DNA of 64,000 bases. Source: Methylobacterium adhaesivum. GTDB taxonomy: Bacteria; Pseudomonadota; Alphaproteobacteria; Rhizobiales; Beijerinckiaceae. The translations under genes and the position numbers were made by a program. Location of the stretch: positions 372,001 through 436,000 of the forward strand of contig NZ_BPQD01000007.1 of assembly GCF_022179065.1 (NCBI RefSeq), read 5' to 3'. Positions 16,799 through 26,100 of the stretch are shown in pieces (the stretch's first letter is position 1; each line of letters begins with the position of its first letter). The notes under the pieces were generated by a model. That model was given only the letters and a program-made list of their open reading frames with translations, was not told the origin of the DNA and ran no database searches.

Positions 16799-18514
16799 TC
16801 AGAGCGTGCGGGTCTTCTTCAGCAGCCCGACGGCGATGGCGGTGACGAGGGTGCCGGCCACGAGGGCGATCACCGCGCCGGTGACGTTGGTGACGGCATT
16901 CGGGATCGGCAGCACGAACAGGCCGCCATGGGGCACCTTGAGGGTGACGCCCTGGGTGAGGGCGATGGCGCCCGCGACCGCCGAGCCGGCCACCATGGCG
17001 GGGATCACCCGCAGGGGATCGGCGGCGGCGAACGGAATGGCGCCCTCGGTGATGAAGGCCGCCCCCAGAACCGCCGCCGCGCCGCCGGCCTCGCGCTCGG
17101 GCGCCGTGAAGCGACGGGGAAACAGGCGGGTGGCGAGCGCGATGCCGAGGGGCGGCGTCATTCCGCCGAGCATCACGGCGGCCATGGGCGCGTCGACGCC
17201 GGAGGACAGGAGGGCCGCGGCCGAGGCGTAGGCGGCCTTGTTGATGGGCCCGCCCATATCGACGGCCATCATGCCGCCGAGCACGAGGCCGAGCACCAGG
17301 GCGCTCGCCCCCTGCATGCCCTTGAGCCAGCCCGTGAGCCCGGCGAGCGCCGCCGCCACGGGCACACCGACGACGTAGATCATCGCGAGGCCGGTCACGA
17401 GGGTGGCGAGCAACGGCAGGATCAGGACGGGCTTCAGCCCCTCCAGGTTGCGGTGCAGGCGGATGTGCCTGTTGAGGAACCGCGCGGTGTAGCCGGCGAT
17501 GAAGCCCGCCGCGATGCCCCCCAGAAACCCGGCCTGGAGATTGGTGGCGAGCATGCCGCCGACCATGCCGGGCGCGATGCCGGGCCGGTCGGCGATGGAA
17601 TAGGCGATGTAGCCGGCGAGCGCCGGAACGATGAGCACGAAGGCCGCCTTGGCGCCGATCTCGCCGAGCGCGTAGGCCAGGGTTCCGGCGTTGCCGGGCG
17701 CCATGGCGTCGATGCCGCCCAGCGCGAAGGCCAGGGCGATGAGCAGGCCGCCCGCCACCACGAAGGGCAGCATGAACGACACGCCGGTCATGAGGTGCTT
17801 GTAGGCGCCGGCCTGTTTTTCCGCCGCCGGGCGGGTGGGCGCGTCGGACGAAGGCGCGGCGGCGCCCCCGGTGGGCTGGAGCTGTGCCTCGGCGAGGGCC
17901 GTGGCGAGGAGGCCCTTGCCGTCGCGGATCGCCGCCTTGGTGGTGGTGGCGTAGAGGCGCTTGCCGGCAAAGCGCGCCCGGTCGACGCCGGTGTCGGCGG
18001 CGATGAGGACGATGTCGGCCGCCGCGATCTCGGCCACCGTGAGCGCGTCGCGGGCGCCCACCGACCCTTGGGTCTCGACCCGGACGTCGTAGCCCAGCGC
18101 CTTGCCCGCCGCCTGGATGCCCTCGGCGGCCATGAAGGTGTGGGCGATGCCCGTGGGACAGGAGGTGATGGCGACGATGCGGGTCCTCGCGTCGGGCCGG
18201 GGGGCCGCCGGAGCGGAGGCGGCGCCGGCCAGCACCCGGTCGAGCACCGCGTGGACGTCGGTGAGCACCTCGTCGATGGCGACCCGGGCCCGCGTGAGGG
18301 CCGAGAATCGCCCCTCGGCGAGGTCGCCCGAACCGACCAGCAGCACGGTGTCGGCCCCGGCGATGGCGGCCTCCGACAGCGGATGGCCGCCGGGACGGAC
18401 CTCGAACTCGATGGGCTGGTTGCGCCCCGACGCCGCCTTGCGAAGGGCCTCCACCGCCAGGACCGCGTGGGTGGAGAGGTCGCCCCCGCCCACCACCGCC
18501 AACAGATGTGCCAT
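16799..18514 (-). CDS. fruA: Fructose-specific PTS permease, EIIB'BC
   Basis: A 571-residue inner-membrane transporter that takes up fructose and phosphorylates it to fructose 1-phosphate. Residues 1-100 are a degenerate IIB' domain. The active IIB domain follows, with phospho-acceptor Cys119 in TSCPTGIAHTFMAA. A nine- or ten-helix IIC domain starts near residue 235 (HLMTGVSFMLPFVVAGGLL) and includes GGPINKAAY and FITEGAIPFAAADP. Length and order match FruA. It follows fruK by 31 bp. Confidence 0.95.
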   Translation of the reverse strand: MAHLLAVVGGGDLSTHAVLAVEALRKAASGRNQPIEFEVRPGGHPLSEAAIAGADTVLLVGSGDLAEGRFSALTRARVAIDEVLTDVHAVLDRVLAGAASAPAAPRPDARTRIVAITSCPTGIAHTFMAAEGIQAAGKALGYDVRVETQGSVGARDALTVAEIAAADIVLIAADTGVDRARFAGKRLYATTTKAAIRDGKGLLATALAEAQLQPTGGAAAPSSDAPTRPAAEKQAGAYKHLMTGVSFMLPFVVAGGLLIALAFALGGIDAMAPGNAGTLAYALGEIGAKAAFVLIVPALAGYIAYSIADRPGIAPGMVGGMLATNLQAGFLGGIAAGFIAGYTARFLNRHIRLHRNLEGLKPVLILPLLATLVTGLAMIYVVGVPVAAALAGLTGWLKGMQGASALVLGLVLGGMMAVDMGGPINKAAYASAAALLSSGVDAPMAAVMLGGMTPPLGIALATRLFPRRFTAPEREAGGAAAVLGAAFITEGAIPFAAADPLRVIPAMVAGSAVAGAIALTQGVTLKVPHGGLFVLPIPNAVTNVTGAVIALVAGTLVTAIAVGLLKKTRTL

Positions 18515-18545
18515 CGCCGTGCCTCGTGTCTCGTTCGGGTGGGGG

Positions 18546-19496
18546 TTACAGGCGCTCGATGCGGACGGAGGCGGCGAGGCGCTCCACCACGGCGCGCTCG
18601 GGGAGGTTGGCTCCCGCGCGGGTCAGCTTCCCGGCGGCGAAGGCCAGGGCCAGCCGCGCCCTGTCGTCGAGGGCGGCGTCGGCGTGCAGCCCGGCGACGA
18701 GGCCGGCCACGAGGGCATCCCCCGCGCCGACGGTGCTGGCGACGGCGACGGCCGGCGCATGGGCGTGGATCGCCCCCTCGCGGCAGAGGAACAGGGCGCC
18801 CTCGGCGCCCAGGGACACCGCCACCATGGGAATGCCGCGCTCGCTCAAGGCGCGGGCCCCCGCATGGACCTCGGCGCGGGTGGCGAGGGGCCGCCCCGCC
18901 CATTCCTCGAGTTCGTGCCGGTTCGGCTTGACCACCTCCGGCAGGGCATCCGCCCCCGCCGCCAGGGCCGCCGCGAGGGCCGGGCCAGAGGCATCGAGGA
19001 CCACGCGGGCGCCCCGCGCCTTCAGGCGGCGGGTGAGGTCCGCATAGGTGTCGGCAGTGAGCCCGCCGGGCAGGCTGCCGGCCAGGACCACGAGGCTTCC
19101 CGGCCCCGCCGATTCGAGGAGGCGCGCGCGGGCCGCCGCGAAGACGCCCGCCGTCAGGGACAGGCCCGGCAGGTTCACGTCGGTGGTGTCGCCCGATTGC
19201 AGGTCCAGAAGCTTCAGGTTGGTCCGGGTCTGCCCGGCGACGCGGATGAAGCGGTCGTCGATGCCCTTGGCCGCGAACAGGGCGGCGAAGGGCGCGGCGT
19301 TGTCGGCTCCCAGAATCCCGGTGACGGCCACGGGCAGGCCCCAATCGGCGAGGCAGCCCGCGACGTTGACCCCCTTGCCGCCGGCATCCGAGCGCGAGGC
19401 GAGCGCCCGGTGCACCTCACCCGGGGCGAGATGCTCGAGGGTCACCGTCTGGTCGATGGCCGGGTTGAGGGTGAGGGTGAGGAGGGGGGCGCTCAT
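18546..19496 (-). CDS. fruK: 1-phosphofructokinase
   Basis: A 316-residue PfkB-family kinase that converts fructose 1-phosphate to fructose 1,6-bisphosphate. It has the N-terminal TLNPAIDQTV segment, the GGKGVNVAG substrate motif and the C-terminal anion-hole signature STVGAGDALVAG, with the catalytic aspartate. The ATG overlaps the fruB stop codon by 4 bp, so it is coupled to fruB and precedes fruA, as expected in a fruBKA operon. Confidence 0.95.
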   Translation of the reverse strand: MSAPLLTLTLNPAIDQTVTLEHLAPGEVHRALASRSDAGGKGVNVAGCLADWGLPVAVTGILGADNAAPFAALFAAKGIDDRFIRVAGQTRTNLKLLDLQSGDTTDVNLPGLSLTAGVFAAARARLLESAGPGSLVVLAGSLPGGLTADTYADLTRRLKARGARVVLDASGPALAAALAAGADALPEVVKPNRHELEEWAGRPLATRAEVHAGARALSERGIPMVAVSLGAEGALFLCREGAIHAHAPAVAVASTVGAGDALVAGLVAGLHADAALDDRARLALAFAAGKLTRAGANLPERAVVERLAASVRIERL

Positions 19497-22033
19497 GCCT
19501 GAGCCCCGTCCAGGGCGCGCACGCCCGCCGCATCTTCCTCGGCGCAGGCGCGCGCCGCCAGCGCCCGGAGTTCGGCCATGCTGGACGCGCGCAGGCGCGC
19601 CTTGACGGCGGGCAGGTCGCGCGGGGTCATGGAGAGTTCGTGGATGCCGAGGCCGGCGAGCAGGCTCGCGCCGAACGGATCGCCGGCGATGCCGCCGCAG
19701 ACGCCGACGAAGCGGCCGTGCCGGGCGGCACCCTCGCAGGTCATGCGGATAAGGCGCAGGACCGCCGGGTGCAGGCTGTCGGCTTCGGGCGCCATCTCGG
19801 TGTTCTGCCGGTCGATGGCCAGGGCGTACTGGGTGAGGTCGTTGGTGCCGATAGAGAAGAAGTCGCAATGCCGGGCCAGGGCGTCGGCCTGGATCGCGGC
19901 AGCCGGCACCTCGATCATGATGCCGAGCGGCACCGGCGGCGCGCCGATCTCCTCCCGGATACGCTCGCAGACGGTGCGAAGCGCCAGCACTTCCGGCACG
20001 GAGGTGATCATCGGCATCATGATGGAGAGCGGCGCGTCCTTGCCCGTGGGGGCACCGGCCGGAACGTGATCCCTCGCCGCCCGGTAGAGAGCCCGCAGCT
20101 GCGGCTCCATCAGGTCGGGCCGGCGCAGGAGCAGGCGGGCGCCGCGTACGCCGAGGAAGGGATTTTCTTCCTTGGGGAGATGCAGGTGCGCCACCTGCTT
20201 GTCGCCGCCGATGTCGAGGGTGCGCACGATGAGGGGGCGCCCGGCGAGCGCCGCCAGCATGGCCGAATAAGTGGCGTACTGGTCGTCTTCCGAGGGCGTA
20301 TCGCCGCGTTCGAGGAACAGGAATTCCGTGCGCATGAGCCCGACGCCCTCGGCGCCCTGATCGAGGGCCAGCGGCACCTGCTCGGGATTGTTGACGTTGG
20401 CGCCGATGGCGACGGCGTGCCCGTCGCGGGTCCGCGCGGGAAGCGCCCGCTCGCGGGCCTCGGCGGCCTGGGTCTCGGCCTGCGCCGCGCGCCATGCCTG
20501 GGCCGAGGCAAGGTCGGCGTCCGAGGGATCGAGGTAGAGCCGCCCGGTGGTGCCGTCGAGGATCGCGGTGGTGTGGTTGGGAATGGCCAGAAGGGTGGCG
20601 CCGCCCGCGACCACGGCCGGGATTCCCAAGGTGCGAGCGAGGATCGCCGTGTGCGAGGTCGGACCGCCCTGCGCCGTGGCGAGGCCGATGACGCGGGCCG
20701 GATCGAGGCCGGCGGTGTCGGAGGGCGCGAGGTCGGGGGCGACGAGGATGCAGGGGACGTCCGGCAGGTCGTGGCCACTCTTCAGGGAGGGGTCGATCTG
20801 CGCCAGGACTCGGCGGCCGACGTCGCGCAGGTCCGCCGCGCGGGCGGCGAGGACGGGGTTGCCCAGCGCCGAGAGTCGGCTCGCCATCCGCTCCACGGCC
20901 TGATTCCAGGCGAAGGCGACGCCGTGGCCCTCGACCATGAGCTGGCACGCGAGAGTGATGAGGTCGGTGTCGGCGATGAGGTCGCCCTGCGCCTTGAAGA
21001 TCCCCGCATCGGCCTTGCCGAGGCGGCGCTCGGTGTCATCGGCGAGCGCCTTCAACTGGCCGGCGGTGGCGCGCAAAGCCGCGTGCAGGCGGTCGCCGCC
21101 GCTGGTGAGGGGCTCAGGACTATCGGGCACGGCGATCTCCGCCGAGGCCAGGACGTGGATCGGGCCGATGGCGATGCCGGGGCTGGCGCCGATGGCCGGG
21201 ATCACCCGGGGCGCGTCCACGGGGTTCCAGCCGGCGACGGGCGCGGAGGCCTTGTCGGCGGCTTCGGCTGCCGCCTTCGCGGCGGCTTTCTCGCCAGCGC
21301 TGAGCGAGGTCACCGCCGCGCAGATCCGGGCGAGCGATCCGGCCTCGTCATCGCCCTCGGCCGAGATCGTGACCTCGTCGCCGCAGCGCAGGCCGAGCTG
21401 GAGCAGGGCGATGAGGTTCTTGGCGTCGGCCACCTCGGCGCCGTGGCGCACCTGGATGCGGGCCGGGCAGGCGCGGGCGACGTCGACCCAGTGCGAAGCC
21501 GGGCGGGCGTGGAGGCCCGTGGGGTAATCCACCGTCCAGTCGAAGCGCTGGCGCAGGTCCGTGGCCGGCCCCGAGGCCCCGAGGGCGGTCGCGTCCTCGC
21601 GAAGCGCCGCGGCGATATCCTCCGGCCGGTCCGTGACGCGCAGGATCGCGAGGCGCGCCTCGTCCTGGATCAGGCGGGTGAGCCGACGCAGGACCGTGAT
21701 GTGGGTGTCGGATTGCGCCGCGATGGCGACGACGAGATGTGCCGTCTGGCCGTCGTGCCATTCGATGCCGGCGGGCACCTGCAGCACCGCGATGCCGCTC
21801 TCCCGCACCATGTGGCGATCGTCGACCATGCCGTGGGGGATCACAACGCCGTGGCCGAGATAGGTGTTGGCCACCCCCTCGCGCCGCAGCATGCTACCCT
21901 CGTAGGCGGCATCGATGCACCCGGCCGCGATCAGGAGTTGCGCCGCCTCGCGGATGGCGGTCGCCTTGTCGGACGGGGCTGCGGCGGTGCGCACGAGCAG
22001 CCGCGGTGTCGTCAGGGGGTTCGGTGCGAGCAT
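19493..22033 (-). CDS. fruB: Fructose PTS fusion protein EIIA-HPr-EI
   Basis: An 846-residue cytoplasmic phosphotransferase. The EIIA(Fru) domain covers residues 1-150 with His67 in VVIPHG. An HPr-like domain has its histidine in the GLHARPAS motif near residue 175. A full Enzyme I follows, with GGPTSHTAILAR near residue 465, the SIGTNDLTQYALAIDR PEP-binding segment and the catalytic cysteine in VCGGIAGDP. One polypeptide thus carries phosphate from PEP to FruA. The start has GGGAGGAG 7 bases upstream. Transcription probably responds to the palindromes in the upstream region. Confidence 0.95.
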   Translation of the reverse strand: MLAPNPLTTPRLLVRTAAAPSDKATAIREAAQLLIAAGCIDAAYEGSMLRREGVANTYLGHGVVIPHGMVDDRHMVRESGIAVLQVPAGIEWHDGQTAHLVVAIAAQSDTHITVLRRLTRLIQDEARLAILRVTDRPEDIAAALREDATALGASGPATDLRQRFDWTVDYPTGLHARPASHWVDVARACPARIQVRHGAEVADAKNLIALLQLGLRCGDEVTISAEGDDEAGSLARICAAVTSLSAGEKAAAKAAAEAADKASAPVAGWNPVDAPRVIPAIGASPGIAIGPIHVLASAEIAVPDSPEPLTSGGDRLHAALRATAGQLKALADDTERRLGKADAGIFKAQGDLIADTDLITLACQLMVEGHGVAFAWNQAVERMASRLSALGNPVLAARAADLRDVGRRVLAQIDPSLKSGHDLPDVPCILVAPDLAPSDTAGLDPARVIGLATAQGGPTSHTAILARTLGIPAVVAGGATLLAIPNHTTAILDGTTGRLYLDPSDADLASAQAWRAAQAETQAAEARERALPARTRDGHAVAIGANVNNPEQVPLALDQGAEGVGLMRTEFLFLERGDTPSEDDQYATYSAMLAALAGRPLIVRTLDIGGDKQVAHLHLPKEENPFLGVRGARLLLRRPDLMEPQLRALYRAARDHVPAGAPTGKDAPLSIMMPMITSVPEVLALRTVCERIREEIGAPPVPLGIMIEVPAAAIQADALARHCDFFSIGTNDLTQYALAIDRQNTEMAPEADSLHPAVLRLIRMTCEGAARHGRFVGVCGGIAGDPFGASLLAGLGIHELSMTPRDLPAVKARLRASSMAELRALAARACAEEDAAGVRALDGAQA

Positions 22034-22070
22034 GGCGTGCTCCTCCCGTCATTGATTTGTTACAAGCACT

Positions 22071-22084
22071 GAAAACGTTTTCAC
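22071..22084. promoter_or_regulatory. Fructose operator 1 (LacI-type palindrome)
   Basis: TGAAAACGTTTTCA is a perfect 14-bp palindrome with a central CG, the form bound by LacI/GalR-family proteins. It lies 38 bases upstream of the fruB start, well placed to block fruBKA transcription. Confidence 0.8.
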
Positions 22085-22168
22085 AAAACGTGTCAACGCG
22101 TCCCCGGTAAAATTCCTGAAATTTGTTGCCGAACGCGTCGCCAACTGCCAAAACGCAGGTATGACAAT

Positions 22169-22180
22169 GCAAACGTTTTC
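22169..22180. promoter_or_regulatory. Fructose operator 2
   Basis: GCAAACGTTTTC differs by one base from the core of the first palindrome. Its centre is 97 bp from the first and 30 bp before the fruR start. Two sites in one divergent promoter suggest looping and autoregulation; this is inference. Confidence 0.65.
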
Positions 22181-22204
22181 CGCCCCACAAGTGAGGGTCG
22201 CGCG

Positions 22205-23188
22205 ATGACGGTGGGGATCCGCGACGTCGCTCGGGCGGCCGGGGTCTCGACGGCGACGGTGTCGCGGGCCCTCGGCAAGGGTCCGGTAAGCGAGGCCCTG
22301 CGGGCGCAGGTGGATGCCGCCGTGCGGGCGACGGGCTACCGCCCCAACCTGTCCGCCCGCCGCCTGCGCTCGCAGACAACGCAGACGGTCGGCCTCATCG
22401 TCGCCGATATCCGCAACCCCTTCTTCACCGCCGTCAGCCGGGCGGTGGAGGACGCGGCCTACGGCGCCGGGATGCGGGTCATCCTGTGCAACACCGACGA
22501 GGATGCCGCCCGCGAGGCCCTCTATTTGCGCCTCATGGAGGAGGAGCGCGTCTCGGGCGTGATCTTCGCCCCCACCCGGACCACCGCCGAGGCGCTGGGC
22601 CCCGGCGACCTCCCCTTCCCGACGGTGTTCATCGACCGAGCCGGGCCGCCGGGGCTGCACGACAGCATCGTCCTCGACAATGCCGGGGCGAGCGCGGCCC
22701 TGGTCGACCACCTCGTGGCCCGGGGGTATTCGCGCATCGGCGGCCTGTTCGGCTCGACGAGTTCGACGGCGCGGGAACGCCGGGATGGCTACGCGGCGGC
22801 CATGGCCCGCCACGGCCTCGAGGCCCAGGCCCGGGCGGTCCTGCCCCAGGCCGAAGCGGCCGAGATGGCGGCCGCGGCCTGGTTCGAGGGCCCCGAGCGG
22901 CCCGACGCCCTGGTGCTCTCCAACGGACAGATGCTCATGGGCGCGTTCCGGGCCGCGCGCGGACGGGGCCTGCGGATCCCGTCCGATCTCGCCCTGGCCG
23001 GATTCGACAACGAGCCGTGGACGGATCTCGTCGATCCCGGCCTCACGGTCATCGAGCAGCCCGTGGCCGAGATCGGCACCCAGGCCATGCGCCTCCTGTT
23101 CGAGCGCATCGCCAACCCCGATCAGCCCGTGCGCAAGGTGACGCTCAGCGGACGGGCCATCTTTCGCGGTTCGACAGGAGCGGCTTGA
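22205..23188 (+). CDS. fruR: LacI-family regulator of the fructose operon
   Basis: A 327-residue repressor. The N-terminal LacI helix-turn-helix (IRDVARAAGVSTATVSRALG) and hinge helix (NLSARRLRSQTTQTVGLIVAD) lead into a periplasmic-binding-protein-like effector domain (NPFFTAVSRAVEDAA; ALAGFDNEPWTDLVDPGLTVIEQP). It is divergent from fruB with LacI-type palindromes between them, so it almost certainly controls fruBKA-oprB. The inducer is likely a fructose phosphate, by analogy. Its TGA directly abuts the stop codon of the convergent glycosyltransferase gene. Confidence 0.88.
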   Translation: MTVGIRDVARAAGVSTATVSRALGKGPVSEALRAQVDAAVRATGYRPNLSARRLRSQTTQTVGLIVADIRNPFFTAVSRAVEDAAYGAGMRVILCNTDEDAAREALYLRLMEEERVSGVIFAPTRTTAEALGPGDLPFPTVFIDRAGPPGLHDSIVLDNAGASAALVDHLVARGYSRIGGLFGSTSSTARERRDGYAAAMARHGLEAQARAVLPQAEAAEMAAAAWFEGPERPDALVLSNGQMLMGAFRAARGRGLRIPSDLALAGFDNEPWTDLVDPGLTVIEQPVAEIGTQAMRLLFERIANPDQPVRKVTLSGRAIFRGSTGAA

Positions 23189-26100
23189 TCAGGCCTTCCC
23201 CGGCGCTTCGACGAGGCCACGCAGGCGCTCGGCCAGGGCCGCCGGATCGTAATCCGGCAGCGGACAGGGCAGCGGTGCGATCTCGCAGAACGGCCGGACC
23301 CGGCCGATCTCCGCCTCAGCCTCGCGAACGATCCGCGACAGGGCGTCCGCCAGGGCGTCGGGCGTCAGGATGTCGAGGGAGGTGAGGTTGGGACTGCGCG
23401 CGCTCAGGTCCTTGCACTCGTACGCGTTGGTGATCGTGCGCAAGCCCGCATGGGCCATCTCCAGGGGCGGATAGCTCGGGTGCGGCGACACCATGAGGGA
23501 GATGCCGACGGAGGCGCGGCTCAGGACGTCCGCGTAATCCTCCAGGGTGAGCTTACCGCAGACTTCGAGGTTGTAGACGCCTCCGGCCCGGGCGGGGTCG
23601 TAGTCCTCGCCCGCCGAAACGATCCGCCACTCGGCCGCAACCGTCGGCTCGGCCTGCTGCCAGAGGGAGAGGCCGGCACACAGGGTCTCGAAGCAGTTGC
23701 GCGGGGTCGAAGGACGTCCGTAGACGAGGATGATGCGCTCGCGCTTCTTCACGCTCAAGGCGTTGCGGATCTTCTGATTGGCGGCATAGCGCACGATGCT
23801 GGCATCCGTCAGCGCGTAGTGCCGGAGCATGTAGTTCGCCAACTCTTCCGAGTTGATGAGCGCGATGGTCTTGTCCGGGTGCGCATAGGTGGCACGCGAC
23901 ATCGAGAAGTTCGAAGACCAGCCGTAGAAGCCCGGCTCGTGATCCTGGATCAGGTACAGGACCGGCAACTCGCGGCCGTGGTAGCGCCCCTGCGCCGCCT
24001 GGAACAGTTCGCTACCGCTCGCCGTCCACCAAGCGGTGGGCATGAAGATGTCGCCCGCCCGGATCGGGAGTTCGCCGCCATCGATGTCGTAGACGTCGAC
24101 GATCGTGCGCGGGAACGCGTCATAGGGCGAACCGAGGGAGACGAGCCGGTAATCGGGCATGCCCGCCATGGTCTCGAGATCGATGGGCACGTAGCCGCAG
24201 ATAATCCGGCGGTCGAATCCATCGCCGAGGGCGGCGGCCAGCCCCTCAAAGGTGCGCAGGGCCGTCGTGATCCCGCCGAAGATGTGCTTCGGGTGTAGGG
24301 TCGGCAGGACGAGGTTAAGGCGCGGACGCGGGCTCGGATCGGACCGCGTCGCCACGGGCGTCACCTCGGGAAACAGGTGGCGCTGCTGGTAGGGCCGCAG
24401 GGGGTTGCCCAGCAGCGGGCGATAGACCCGGACGAGGCCCGGCGCCACGTCGGCCTCCGTCGGCACGGGCACCAGGGTCTCGTCGGTGCCGGTGCCGACC
24501 CGCGCCACCTTGGTCCAGCGGAAACCGGCGGATTCGGCGAAATACAGCAGCGAACGCTCGATGGCGTGCGCGAGAGTCCCGTCGATCTGCCCGGCTTCGG
24601 CCGGGAAGTCCCCCCAGTCGAGGCCGATGTCGAGGAGGGGCTTCACGGCAGCGCTGCGGGCCCAGAAGAACGAGCTCGACGGGAAATCGAGGACGTAGTC
24701 CTTGCGCAGGGTGATGCCGGCCCTGGCCAGCAGATCCTTGGCGAGGTCGAAATCGTAGCCCCAGTTCAGCAGGGGGCGGACCTCGCCGAAATGCTGCGAG
24801 AACACGAGACCGACGTCTTCCTCGGCGAGAAGACGCAGGACCGAAGCCACAACCTCGGGCGAGCCCAGCAGGTTGTCGAGGAGGTAGTCGCGCCAGGGCG
24901 CGAAGCGCGGGTCGTGCGGCGACTTCTTCGAGTGGATGTGCAGGAAGATGTCGTAGCGCGCGAACACGTCTTGGAACCCGATGATCGTCGGGGCGATGTC
25001 GCGGCCGATATTGGGAAACACCCGGACCTCGACGGTGCCGTTGGCGTAATCGGCGGCCGAGGCCGCGATGGCGGCCTGCTTCTCGGAGGTATCGGTGGAG
25101 ACGTAGAGGTCGGCCCGCACGGGAATGTGGGCGATGCGGGCGAGCAGTTCCGGCATCATCTCCGGGTAGAAGACGTGCATCACCACCGCGACGGGGCCGC
25201 CGCGCGCGTCGGGGCCGTAGGCGAACGGCACTTCGAGGGCGAGATCCGTGGCCTCGCGTGGGCGCATGCTCTGCGTCGCGCCGTAGAAGGTTCGGGCGGC
25301 GGTGTTGCGCTTGAAGCGCCGGCGCGGGGCCGGCACGGGCCGCAGGGTCGGCTGTGGCTTCATGGCCGGGGCGGTCGCCGCCTCCGGCTCGTCCTCGGGC
25401 TGGGCGCCGGCATCGACCTCCGGTCCCGGAGCGGGGACCAGCTTCGGCGCGATCATGGCTTTGGGCGCGACGACGGCGAGGTGGCGCTCGATGGCACCGC
25501 GTAAGGCAGGGTTGCCGTCGAGGACCGTCTCCCATCCCGTCGGATCGGCCTGTTCGAGGGTATCGCGCAGGAGCTGGACCTTCAGGAACGGGAAACCGCG
25601 CGCGAGGAGTTCGCGCCAGCGCACGAGGGTCGGGTTCACGGCCAGGGGCACGTCGTCCGCCGTCGGGAACAGCACCTCGACGGCGACGTCTTCCGCCTTC
25701 CAATGGGCCAGGGGCGTCATCTCGTAGGCCTTGATGACCTCGAGCTTGTCGCGGATGCTGCGCACGTCCGCCCAGTGCCGGCGGATGGCGGGCGCGGCGA
25801 GGCCGGTGCGGGTGAGCCCGATGAAGTAGCTCATCAGGTGCGGCCGGGCCTGGTAGCTGTCGGTGAGGCCAACGAGGTCCGCCTCGCTCGTGCGGACGCG
25901 CTCGATCACCTGGGCGAAGTCGGCGCGATCGACCGGCCCGTAGATGCTGTCGTTGGTCAGGATCAGGGAGCGGGCCTTCCACACGTCGGGGAAGGTCGCG
26001 ATCGCGGCTGCCCACGCGGCGAAATCCCATCCGTGGTTGATGCGGACGAGGAGACCGTCCAGGCTCTCGAGGGCCTCCGGCAGGGGACGGGACAGGCCGT

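Noticed and set aside
16283-18931. A long plus-strand open frame opposite oprB and fruA
   Set aside because: It crosses two well-supported minus-strand genes and encodes low-complexity sequence.
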